From positions 7,780,060 to 7,844,059 of the forward strand of contig NC_060906.1 of NCBI RefSeq assembly GCF_014805685.1: a stretch of DNA of 64,000 bases, written 5' to 3'. Of this stretch, positions 1 to 13,400 are shown piece after piece; the first letter of the stretch is position 1, and every line of letters starts with the position of its first letter. Below the pieces are notes generated by a model, which was not told the origin of the DNA, ran no database searches, and saw nothing but the letters and a program-made list of their open reading frames with translations. The translations under genes were made by a program, and so were the position numbers. This DNA comes from Silurus meridionalis (Eukaryota; Chordata; Actinopteri; Siluriformes; Siluridae).

Positions 1-812
1 ACTATACTATACTATACTATACTATACTTACACTAAACATTATACTATACTACATAATACTATACTGTACAGCACTATAATGTACTATACTGTACCATAC
101 TATACCTATTCTGTACAGTGCACTATACTTTATAATACTGATTTATACTGTACTATACTGCATTGTACTATACACTTATGTACTGCACTATACTATAATA
201 CACAATACTATATAAAATAATTCTATAGTATACTGTACTACACTACACTCTATTAAACTATACTATATAACATAATACTATGTTATACTGTACTACACTA
301 CATAATAACACTATACTGTACTGTATTATACTTCATTATACTATACTATGCTAAATGATACTATACTATGTAATTTAATACTATAATATTCTGTAATACA
401 CTACACTATACTATATAAAATAATACTATAGTATACTTTACTACACTACACAATAACACTATACTGTACTGTATTATACTACATTATACTATACTATACT
501 ATACTATATAACTTACGTACTATACTATATAACTATAATATTCTGTACTACACTACGCTCTACTAAACTATACTATATAACATGATACTATAGTATACTG
601 TACTGCACTACACTATACAGTACTACACTATACTATATTTTTCTACACTATACTGTATAGTATTACACTACACTATACTATACAATACTGTACTGTACAA
701 TATTATACTACAATACACTATACTACAGTGTACTGTATTTTGCTGCACTATACTATACCATATTGTAAAATATTATACTGTACTGCATAACACTATACTA
801 TACTGTACTATT
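1..812. repeat. Degenerate TATAC-type pentamer satellite
   Basis: The first ~810 bases are an imperfect array built on the pentamer 'ctata'/'actat', with interspersed 'tactgtac' and 'actacact' variants. Unit spacing and sequence drift throughout, and there are no spacers of constant size. It probably lies in an intron or upstream region of the kif26b gene and is cut by the window edge. Confidence 0.9.
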
Positions 813-949
813 TCCTCAGTGAGTGTATTTCTAAACCTATGACTTCATGCATCATGGCTTTGTGCACACTTATCCTCATCCAACAGTTTCTTGTGACACA
901 GGACTGACCCACACTTTGTAATTTAATATCCATTACACTCACAAGCTAA

Positions 950-950
<1 letters not shown>

Positions 951-1016
<66 letters not shown>
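951..1016. repeat. (CT)n microsatellite
   Basis: Nearly pure CT dinucleotide run of about 65 bases. The stretch from it to the first kif26b exon (1596) holds no gene I can recognise, only A-rich and TA-rich simple sequence near 1140 and 1500. Confidence 0.95.
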
Positions 1017-1022
<6 letters not shown>

Positions 1023-1595
1023 ATCTCAAACGAGTTTAAATCGATTAGGGTCTGCTATAGAGCTGTGACTCACATGTCTCCCCCTACTCTCCACCTTCCA
1101 TTACACAGGGAAGATTCAAAATAATGGGTGGAATGGCAAAAAAAAAAAAAACCACAGTTGTTTCTGTAAGGTTAAAATGAAAACGTAATGTTATTTAAAA
1201 AAGAGCGATGCATCAGTGAGCAGCATTTGTCTCAACTCTACAGTATGTAGTAGATTAAATGGGTTAGTGGACCACTCCTTAGCGTATGCCAGTCACACTC
1301 ATAAAATGTCTGGACTTAGAGAGTCTGCATCCTTTGCAGTGGGCTTCATGTCCACTGTAATTAATTCTGATGTCCATTTACCGTAGTTGTGCGAGGAATG
1401 ATGTGCAGGCCACACCAGCCTTCATCTTTATTTATGATGCGAATTTCTCCTCTACTACACATATTTTGCAGTGTATTTCAGTAATAATAATGAAAAAAAA
1501 ATATATATATATATTATGCATGTATAAGAACCAATAATGGCAAGTTATTAAGCCACAGCCTTGCGTTCTGTCCTCTTTTCCTTTTTTTACACCAG

Positions 1596-1949
1596 GATCC
1601 AAAACTCTCCATCCTTCTCTATGAGAGCTTGCGAGTGCCCGCTTGGATTGGCTTCTCTGGTTACTGTGACGTCTGCTTCACTCACCTGAGCCAGCTCAAG
1701 CGGGAGGCCATCCACACGCTACTAAACCAAAACCCTACCATCTGGCCCATTTCTCCCCCTGCCAGCAACTCACCTGGCTACGATGCCTTGGGTTCTCACA
1801 CTCTGCCTAGAGCCACCACCTCTCGTTCTCCAAGCCCTAGCAAACGGCAGAAGTTAAGCAACACAAGGACGGAAAGCTGGGTCAGGGAACACTCGTGCTT
1901 TGATACCCTGTGGCGTGCAAATAGTGAAATGTCACCAATTCCTGACATG
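1596..1949 (+). CDS. kif26b: kif26b visible exon 1
   Basis: The acceptor is 'tttttttacaccag' and the donor is 'gacatg|gtaggt'. The exon has 118 codons in phase 0 at both ends. It encodes the conserved [20 protein letters not shown] segment, then Ser/Pro-rich sequence. The reading frame is open upstream of the first TTG (1629), so this is an internal exon and not a start. Confidence 0.85.
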
Positions 1950-2124
1950 GTAGGTGGCTCAGTTAAAATTCATTTAATCTAAAATTCTAATCTAATCTAA
2001 AATCTAATCTAATCTGAAAATTTAACAAAAGATTTGTTTCACCTAAAATCCTGTCTAAAAGTAAAAATTCCATATCATAATAGGATTAGAATTGTATGAT
2101 TATTATATTTTAGGAACAACAACA

Positions 2125-2204
<80 letters not shown>

Positions 2205-2549
2205 TATTTTTATTTATTTTTTGTTCCTCAAATATAATAATCATACAATTCTAATCCTATTATGATATGGAATTTTTACTTTTAGACAGGATTTTAGGTG
2301 AAACAAATTTTTTGTTATTTCTTTCTCTTATTACAATGATTTCCCACTATATATTAGCTCCAATTGAAAGATCCCAGACCCAGTTTTCTAATGATTTTCT
2401 CAATTACATTTCTGTGCACTCGATATGAAATGTGAACAGACATCAGTAAGAGCCATTATCTCCAGGGTATGACGCAATCCAGCATGCATTTCATTATAGC
2501 ATGTCACTTTTCTTTCATTTTATGTGCGTACTGATGATAGCCAGGGCTC

Positions 2550-2609
<60 letters not shown>

Positions 2610-5600
2610 TTCACAGCCTCTCTAACCAGTCTCAATTAGAAACCAAAAAATTTGGCTGCGTGCCTTCTATAGTTAATGGCAAGGCCGTGCTTCGCCTTTA
2701 GTGATTTATTCCTGTCATACAGTAGCCAGTCAAAAATAAGGACATGATCGATATCTTGCTAATATTTAATGACTTGTGGAATATTCATCCTCTCACACTG
2801 CAGGGCGATAAATCACAACCAACCAGAAAGCTTTCTATAGTAATAATGGTTCAGTGCAGCACTTGCCCCTGTATTTGCTGATGAAGGGGTGGACAGGGGG
2901 CTCAGCTGAAAAAAGGGCATGTATGTGTAACTAAATCTGCCCCCTCCATTGGAGAAGCTAAGTGCAAAGTGAGTAGACAGAGAACTGAGGGAAGGAAAGG
3001 CGAGCAGAGGGAGTATCAGTATTATGATGATACAGAAACCCTCGACACATCAATTCCACCATCTTCTCCCAAATGAGTCACAGGATCCCTCTCAGCAGTA
3101 ATTGGCATTACAACATGGCATTATTTTTCTTGTTCCAAAAAGCATGCAGTGGGCTCCTGTTTCACATTGATGGAAAAAAAAACCATTGATGAGGGCATAA
3201 AGACTAAACCTTAGTGTTTCTTGAATGTGAGTGATCCATCATTAAGAACAATCCAATCTGAGATCTGATCTAGAGAGACAGGCAACAGGCTGATTTCTGA
3301 AAGGCAAAAGAGTTAAGTGAAATGAAATGAAGTCCAGAGCTTTAATAGTCTCTGAGGAATGAAAGAGGATCTGATCTAGAATGATCTTCTAACAAGGGGG
3401 TGGCTAGTAAACAGCAACCTGCGACATTTTTATTGTTAGAATAAAACCACAGTCTACTCCAACTCAAATGAGGATGTTGCTGATTTTCTGCCTGTGTAGC
3501 TATAAAGAATGAACAAATAATTAGGAACGATTTATTACATTCATTATTATCATCATCATCCTCATCCTCATTTTATTTATTTACTTTGTTTTATCCCATT
3601 TTCCTCTAATCTGGTCATTTGCCAATTCCTACCCACTTTCTCCTAACCACCAACAAGGAGGGTAAGGGCTATTACATGCTCCCTGGAAGACGTGTAGAGC
3701 CAAGCCAACTCCAACTGCTACATCACAGGGAAGCGTAACACAGTCTTTGTGAGCTCACAAACTTCGTTATTGACTAGTGATTGACAGGGGAGTGATTAGT
3801 GTCCCTCCCACTGAGAAAACATAGATATTGAATAGACATTTGGTGCCACCCAGATGAGGATGGTGTTCCCTTTTGAGTGCAGTTTCTCTCAAGATTTCTT
3901 CCGAATGTCTTCTCAGGGAGTTTTTCCTGTGCATTTACCACTGGCTCACTCATTAGGTACAAACTTACAATTATAAGGAACAAACTTATACATTCTTTTA
4001 TTACCATTTTATCTCTGTAAAGCTGCTTTAAGGCAATGTTCATTTATCAAAGCGTTTTACAAATAAAAATTTGACTAGCGGAATTCCGCACCGGGGTTGG
4101 GGTTAGCTCTGCTTTTGCAGGCGTTACCCCCACATTGAGGATATTAATGTTAGAGCTAGATGCTTAGCCACAGACACTCAATTAGCAATGAAAATGTTGT
4201 GGGATTGACATGGCAACATCGTTTCTCACACAAAAACAGGATTCATGGTTGAAATGTGAACAGTGTGAAAGGTGAAACGATAACCCAGTATTCTGTTTAG
4301 CATGACCAAGGGTTAACTATATAAATGTAAATAGCAATAATATACTGTCATTTTGTTGTAAACTATGAACTTGTATAACTATTTTGTGGAATTTGAGATA
4401 TCTGAGTTGTGTAGATGAACATGATTTATTTTCTCTGTTTCATCCTTTAATTTTTTATGTTCATCTATCAGTAAAACAATATTTGGTATACATGAAGATA
4501 GCAGGGTTAATCTTTGCTACTGAATGAGTAAGATTTCATTATATACAATCTCCTTGCTTAGAAAGGAACAATGTTTTCCCCTGGCTGTGAGAAATGCAGT
4601 GAGGTTCACTACAACCACTACAACACGTTCTGTGATAAGCAGGTCTGAGAAAAGGTGTGAGCTCCAACTGGTTTCACACAACTCTCCCAGCCAAACACTT
4701 ATTTATTCACACACCTTTACCAGGCAACCTTAGTGGATGCAGAGAGAAACAGTGGGCTGGAAAGTAACTGCTGTGGCTTGTTTCATTCATAGTGGCCTTA
4801 CTGTTGACTGTCTGACGAATGGCTGTATAAATTGGCCATGAGTCTTTTGACAGTGCCTTTGACAGCCATATTTAATTCAGTTCAGCATTCATGACCTCAT
4901 CTAACTATATGAATCAGCTCATGCTCTTTTGCCTCAGCTCCTCTGAATGAAAAACTACATATAGACTGTAAAATAAAATTAAATAAGATAAGATAAGATA
5001 AGATAAGATATACCTTTTTTCATCCCACAATGGGGAAATGTGTGTTATAGCAGCAAAGAAAAAGAAATGTGCAAATATATAAAAAAAAGTTGAGACATAA
5101 CACAAGTATATACATTACAGTGTATAAATACAAAAGAAAACGATCACCATACAACATATGTACAACATATTGCACATATGTAATATTGCATGGTTTTAAA
5201 TTAGTGTTATTGTACATTTGTTGCATACATTTGTTTTGTTCACTGTTATTTTTGCACAGTTAAAAACACAATAACAGTGTATATTATGGTGACTGGTTCA
5301 CTGGGAGCAGCTCTGATTGTAAAGTCTAATAGCAGCAGGGAGAAAAGACCGTCTGTATCGCTCCTTTAGACACTTAGGATGTAACAGTCTGTCACTGAAG
5401 GAGCCCTCAGAGATGAAACTGTTTCATACAGGGGGTGGGAGTCATTCTCCATTAATGATAGTTTAGCTACCATTCTCCTTTCTCCCACCTCCTGTACATT
5501 GTCCAGGGGAATCCCCAGGACTGAGCTGGCCTTCCTGATCAGCTTGTCCAGTCTCTTCCTGTCTGCAGTAGAGATGATTCTGCACCAGCAGACCACACCA

Positions 5601-8599
5601 TAGAAGATGGCTGAGGCCACCACAGAGTGAAAAAATGCTTATATGCTTAAGTATTCCGACATCGTGAAAACACAAAAAAACATTTACTTTAAATAATGTA
5701 AGAATTATAGAACAAAATTAACTTATATATAAATCTGTGTATTTATCCCTAAAGTCAGGGGTGCCTGTGGCAAGAAAAACTGAGTAAAAAATGCGTAATG
5801 TTATTTCCTGTAGGTTTCTCAGGACGGTATGAAGAAAAAAAAAGACGACGAGTCCACAGTTCTGTGCCGCTTCAGTGGTCCTCTGACGTTCAACACTTCC
5901 AAAGTTGCCGCAATGCTACCTGCTGGAACTTCTACAGCGTTCTCGTTCATCGTCAGGTAACGTGAGAGTTTTTAGCACAAAGACAGAAAGACAGAAAATC
6001 CGAAAAGCCGATCAGGCATAATATTATGATGTTATAACATTATGAGTGGTTAAGTGAATAACACTGTTTATCTCTTCATCATGGCACCTGTTAGTGGGTG
6101 GATATATTTATTAAGAAGCAGGTGAACATTTTGTCCTTAAAGTTGATGTTATAAGGGGGACAAATTGTGGCGTCTGGACGACTGAGTCAAAGCATCTCCA
6201 AAACTGCAGCTCTTGTGGGATGTTCCTGGTCTGCAGTGGTCAGTATCAAAAGTGCTCCCAGGAAGGAACAGTGGTGAACTGTTGGCAGGATCATGGGCGG
6301 CCGAGACTCATTGATGCATGTGGAGAGTTAAAGCTAACATCTTCCAAGAGACGAGCTCCTGTAGCTCAAATTGTTGAAGAAGTTCATGCTTGACAGGGTT
6401 AGAACTGTTTTGGCAGCAAAAGGGGACCAACACACTATCAGGCAGGTGGTCATAATGTTATGCCTGATTTGTGGTTATAATGTTATGCCTGGTGGGTGTA
6501 TAGAGGTCACTGAAAATATATTTGAATTACTAATTAACTAATAAAAGATTGTAGAAAGATCATTACTCGTAATCCTACATTCCAGTGGTAATGTTAGTTC
6601 TCACTCTTTAGTGTTCTGTATTGTTTAAAGACTATAATCACACTCTTGATGTCACCTAAATGAGGATGGGTTTCCCTTTTGAGTCTGGTTCCTCTCAAGG
6701 TTTCTTGCTCATAATATCTAAAGGAGTTTTTCCTTGCTACAGTCACCATGGCTGCTCATCAGGGATAAATGCACCCCATTCACCTTAACTGTTGATTTCT
6801 GTAAAGCTGCTTTGAGACAATGTCTGTTGTGAGAAGCGCTATAGAAATAAACTTGCCTCGACTTGACTAATTATAAATGTTGCTAAAGCCTTTATAAATA
6901 GGATTTTGCATTGTTTCAATGAAACGTAAAGGACTGCTGAAGTCAACTCACAAATACACAGTATTCACGTATCAACGTTTCTGAATAACACCAAACCACA
7001 TGTCCCTAGGGCAGTCCAGAAGTTGCACTTGACCTCAAGAAGGCGGAAGCAGTGCTCTGAAAAGGACTGCTATCCCACCAACTTCTATGGCCTTCTCCAG
7101 AAGGACCCTCCTCCTGCACCATTAAACCTTTTACAGACTCACAGCAAGAGCCGCGAGTTACCCGAGATGCCAAAGGTACCACTGCCTTATTTCTTTCGTC
7201 TTAACTTAATCAATATACTAAAGTCGATGTGAATTAAAACGCATGGAACGACTTAATTAATATTTAATCTCTATATCATCTTCTAAATATGTTGCATTTC
7301 GGTCTTGTTCACACCCACCAACCCCTTAAACCTTTTAATGTTATTTTCACTTTTTTGTGCCGGATCCCAAGTGTAGGAAAATCAATTAAATTTAATTGAA
7401 GCGTATTGCAGCTTTCCCGTCTCACAGCTCACACTGCTGGAGAATCTTCTTGAGTTTCACAGTAGACAGCTCTCACAGTAGCACCTGCTGGTGAACAGGC
7501 ACTTAGCCCGCCTGCACCAAGAAAATCTGCTCGAGTAAATGGACGTTTTAAATAATTCATCCCTCATAAATGCAATTTAAAAGGACACAGTAGACTTGGG
7601 GATATCACCAGTCAGTGAAGAAGCACATTCCATATTAGACTCAAGTTCTGCAAGCTAGCGATTGAATCAGGCAGGTCGTCTCAGGGCTTCAGTAATGACT
7701 AATACATTTTTATCATCATGTAGCTACTCGGGAGATCAGAAACATTACCTCAGTTAAAAATCTAAGTAAACATTTTTTTATTTATCCTGCAGACAAAAAA
7801 GGGCCCCGCTCCATAAACCCACAAAATTAAGGCCATGCAAAGACAGTTCGAGGGGCAGTGGCCGAATCCAAAAAAAGGTCACTAAGGGGGTGGGTCTGTG
7901 TTTGAATTGAGAGGGGCTGGGGGGATCCGGGACCCCCCATAAGGCATTAGGGACCCCCCATGACAAATAAAAAATAGACTTATTTTATTAGACCAAGAGT
8001 ATATTAGTCAAAAATTTATGACACAGAGCGGATTAGCAGAGTCGGTGGATCTTTAGCGGAGCTGTAACAGAACACTTTGACCCATGGGGTGGGTGGTGGT
8101 GAGTGAGTGTTTGGTGAGAGGGGCAGCTCAGCCAATGAGGGCAGAGGGGGAGTGTAACCCCTGTGCATGACCATGCCCAAATAAATACAATGGTTGATGC
8201 ATTTGCCACAATCAGCACAACTAGTCAAGATTTCTCTAAAAACGCTGTGGTCGTCTGTAAAAAAGAAAAGTAATTATTACTTTTTTTTCTTGACAAAATA
8301 ACTGTATAAAAGTATTTATATGTATCATGTATAAAAGGCACAAATGTCAGATCTCAGCCTGCTTGAGACTCCTAACAACCATCGCAGCCTCCAAATATGG
8401 CCACCAAGGACTCCGACTCCACAATTTCCCTCTCTCAGTCTCCCTGCTACTGATTGTGCCTTACTATTTGTACCTAATTCGATGTTGCTGGTTAGCCCTA
8501 ACCCTAACCCTTATTTTGCACAAGTTTGCATATTAGACTGCTTGTACATTACCTAAACCTTGATTACCTGCTTGGATGGGTAAACACGTACAATTATAT

Positions 8600-8671
<72 letters not shown>

Positions 8672-10436
8672 GTATATGTATATGTATATATTATAGGACA
8701 TATATATATGTCCTCATATTGCATGTCACCCTAAACTGAACTAAAACTCACAGTTGGGGGTGAAAGCAAACGTCATAGAGTACAGCAAGTGGAGACTGTG
8801 TCAAGTGGCAGCAATCTTTTAAGGCTCTGCTGCTTTGTGGGAGTCAAGGAATACTCATTTGCGTAAATGATTATTAATGTTAATATAAAAATCATAATAA
8901 GTCCTTCTAGGAAGTTAACATCTACAGTATAATAGAACTATGAACACATACTCTAGCTTTTATGCTATATGGAATTACACACACTCATATTTATCCATGA
9001 AAGTGCAGTAAACTTTATAACTCTCTTTAGGATGCTTTATGAATAGCTAAACTTCGTGTTTATGGCATTATACTGTATATAGACAATTATGAGAAGATGT
9101 ACAGTAGGATCCAGCATATAAAAATGTATTAGCATGTAGTAGCTAGTATTAGCATTTTGCATTGTTATTCATGGACACACAATACAGATGATGTTTTTTA
9201 AATGTTTTCTAATGTTTTCAGGTCAGAGTAATGCTGAGACTCAATCCGATTCCGACAGCAGGCACGCCTCATTCCCAAGCCCTTAAAGTGGACCTACATA
9301 AAAAACAGGTCACAGTGTTGGAGGCTGTCACACAAAATACACAACGATCGGCAGCAGGTGCCACTTTCATGCCGAAGACTTTCTCATTCGATGCTACTTT
9401 TGGTCCTGAGTCATCCCAGGTACTAATCACACCTTTACTGTGAAGTCTCTACAATCATCATGCTCTTAATTCCCACTCCTATCTTTACATATATAACTTT
9501 TAAGTTTTTAATTATTAGTAGCTTTTTCTAATTCTAATTTTCTAATTTTGTCATGATGCCATGCTGTAAAACAGTTGCCAGCAAAGCACTTTGAAGTATT
9601 GTATAATTTACTGGAATATATTTACACAGAATCCTGTAATGCTTTTTACAGTATATTACAGATTGTTGGCCAGTAAAATCCTTATAAATATAATTATAGT
9701 ATACTATAAAATCTAATACAGTACATTTCCTCATGTAGCAGATGCAGGATACAACTAAGATAAAGGTTCAGAGTTTTGCTCAAGGAGCTGACTGTGGTGA
9801 CTTTGCTTTCCCATTGAACACACACACTCCTAATCTGTACTTCCTGAGCCACCATAATGCACCAATTCAAGCATGTCACTAACTTAAATAAGGAAAATAT
9901 ATTTACTACTATACACCGACCAGGCAAACTTTATGTCCACTGAACAGGCATAACATTATCACCACCTGCCTAATATTGTGTTGGTTCTCCATTTGCTGCT
10001 AAAACATTCGACTCATCAAGCATTAACATAATTAACTTCTTCAGCAATTTGAGCTACAGGAGCTCGTTTGTTGGATAGGACCATACGGACCAGCATTCGC
10101 TCCACACGTGCATCATTTAGCCTCGGCCGCCCATGACCCCTTCACCAGTTCACCACTGTTCCGTCCTTGGACCACTTTTAATAGATACTGACCACTGCAG
10201 ACCATCACAATTCGTTGTGACACAATTGTTCCTACTTTTAACACGACAACTTTGAGGACAAAATGTTTACTTGCTGTCTATGAAATATATTCCACCCACT
10301 AACAGGTGCCATGATGAAGAGATAATCAGTGTATTCACTCACCAGTCATAATGTTATAACATCATAATGTTTTGCCTGATTGGTGTATCACCACCTGCCT
10401 TATTATTATTATTATTATTATTACTACTACTACTAT

Positions 10437-10478
<42 letters not shown>

Positions 10479-13400
10479 TACTACTAAGGAGTAGTAGTAG
10501 TAGTAGTAGTAGTAGTATTCTTTTCCGTAATTTTGCATTTTGATGTATTACGATTGTCTGAGTAGTTTGTCTGGTGATAGTGGCTGCTGCTGTTGGGAAC
10601 AGAAATACAGTTGTAGAGGGTGGCAGGGAACGTTGTCCATGCTGGATTAAAAGTGTTTCATCATCATGAAAAGGTCAAAGCCTTCTGAGGCTCAGTATTG
10701 TAAAAAGAAAAAAGGGTTTGATAAAAAGAACAGTTTTTTAAATCGTTTTATGGCAGGTTGAGAATTATTTGTATGATGTGGGGGTGGGGCATTTGGTGGG
10801 AGGGCGGATTCATGAGGAGATTATGACAGGATCTCACAGAATGCCAAAAAGGCTAGAAATGGATCACATGGCCACACAGCAACAATGAAAACGTTGATTT
10901 TTTTTTTTACAATTTTATTTCTATTTTATTGACTTTCATAGTGTTTTATAAAAAAAAAAAATCCAAAACAAAAAAGACCACTTAAAAAGGCTCCTTATTT
11001 TCTTCACTTGTACAGTCACTTTTTTTTTACCTATAAATTTTTATTATATATGTAATATTTAAATTAATAATTAAATCACTTAATATGTATACCACTAATA
11101 TAATATGCACTTTATTGCATGTGACAAAACCCCAGCACATAAATCCACCCCACCCCACCCCACAATAAAAATAAAAATACTTGTTAAGGTGCTTAGACAA
11201 ATTTATAATTAACATTAATAACCTGTAGCTACGAGATAATTAAATAAATACATAAATACTAAAATCTCAAACTGTCTTTAAGGATTTTAGTATTTATGTA
11301 TTTATTTCTCCTTCTCCTAATCTGAATTATAAAAACACCCTGAATTCTTTTGTGCAAACTACATTAACCCATTTAATCCTTTCACTAGGCTAAGGTCTGT
11401 GAGAAGAGTTTGTGTGAGGTTCTCCAGTCTGTTGTTGCTGGAGCAGATGGCTGTGTTCTAAGCTTTGGACAAACCAAAGTGGGTAGGTGCAAACGTGTAT
11501 AACGTTAAAATCTGCTGCTGAAAGCCTTTAGGTTAATGTAGTATAAAATAATTGCACATTTCTCTGGCTTGCATCAAAATGTGTGATCTTTGACCTGTTT
11601 CGTTTTCCCACTTATAGCTCAATGAATCAATTATACATCACAGGAAAGAACAGTGTAATATTTTAGGCTATCGTGCACCACTTACTTTGATAGCACATAC
11701 TGTAGAGGCCGAGATTCAACTCTGAAAATAATCCTGGTGGTGATTTGGAGCACGGCTTAATGGATGCGCGTTAATGCTGTCCTCTCTCTAGTGAGGGCTC
11801 GGTATTGGAGGTCATGGTGGCCTTTCCACTTAGAGGGTTATTAATAGTTATCCAGTGAAAATCATGAAAACAATTCTTCCTTGCTGCCACCTTGGAGAAT
11901 TGCATCACTAGCTATTAACTAATTGAATTTGCAGCCTATCTGTCATGATTCCTGGCACAGAAACAAAAGCTATAAATCTTTTAAAGTGGATTGTGGTTAG
12001 CTAAGGCTAATAGCAGCGTGCGATTTTGATTGAACCTGACATCCCAGGAACATATTTTAGACCGTACGTGAATTGGAGTGACACAGCTGCGACACGCATT
12101 CTGTTTTTCCTTTGTCTGTTTTGATGACTCTCTTTGTTGCTTACAGGAACATCTTACACTATGCTCGGGCGCGATGACAGCGCACCGAACCTAGGGATCA
12201 TCCCTTGTGCCATTTCTTGGCTTTTCAAGCTCATTAAGAAAAAGAAAGACAAGACATGGGCAAACATCACAGTGTCTGTGTCAGCTGTGGAGGTGTGCGT
12301 GGAGACTGAGGTCATCAGGGATTTGCTGTCTGATGTCGAGGCTGGAGAACACACCCATAAACCAAATGTTTACCTCCAGGAAGACCCTGTTTGTGGAATA
12401 CAGGTTAGGTTTAAAACTCAGATGTCAAAGTGCAGGGAAAAGATTATTTAGAAAAAAAGCATATGGTGGACCAGCAACAAATGACCATGTGCATGCATTA
12501 TTCATGTCATATGTAAATATTTATAAGGAAGCAAAAAAGACATGTTGAATAAATTAAATCATCATTAATAATCATAATCCAGACGTAATCAAAATTTCAT
12601 GTCAAAATTTCCTTTTAGCTTCACAACAACAGGCTAGTAAGTGCTCCAACAGCTGAAAGAGCTGCCTGCCTATTGGATGCAGCCCTAGCGTCTCGTAACA
12701 CAGCCACGGCAGGGTGCAAAGGGACATTTCATCATCACTGCCATATGTTCTACACTCTTCATGTCTGCCAAAAACACATAGAGAGCAGTCCTACATCTGG
12801 GAGTAAGTAGCATTGATTATAGTTTCTCAGGTTTCAGATTTTTTCCGGTACTGATAGCAATGTTCACGTTCTGTGAAGGAAATGTAATAAATGCATATAT
12901 ATTTCATATTGTGTCCTCCACTAATATTGGCAATTTATTAATATGAAAAATATGAGCAAAGATGGCTGTAAAAATAGTTTAATTAATTGCTTAATTTTAT
13001 TTAAACTTTATATCTTTTGTTTAAAAAATTCACAAAATATTGATCTTATGGATCTTATGGATGTCAATAACAGCCCAGTTAAAAAAAAAATAATAACATT
13101 TTTTATTAATGCAGTTTGAATTTCTGTTTGAATATTTTATTAAAAATATATATAAATAAATATAAATTAGGCGAAATTGAAGCCTTTAACACAACGCATA
13201 TTTATTTACAAAGTGATATCCATACTTAGATATAAAAAAAATAATAATCACTAAACATTTGTTTTAATGATGCGCCAATCTCAACTCAAGCACCAAAATC
13301 TGCCATGATGCACACATCCGGCAATTGAACCGTCCATGTGGAAACATAGCAAAAGTTCCATTTGTTTTCCTGATGATTTACAAAAATTAAAACACCATAA

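Noticed and set aside
1..812. Possible CRISPR-like or regularly spaced repeat array
   Set aside because: Units are five bases long, degenerate and without unique spacers; it is a pentamer satellite.
8491..8512. Telomere-like 'ccctaaccctaaccc'
   Set aside because: Only about two to three units; too short to be an interstitial telomere. The same holds for 'ttagggttagggtt' near 54434.
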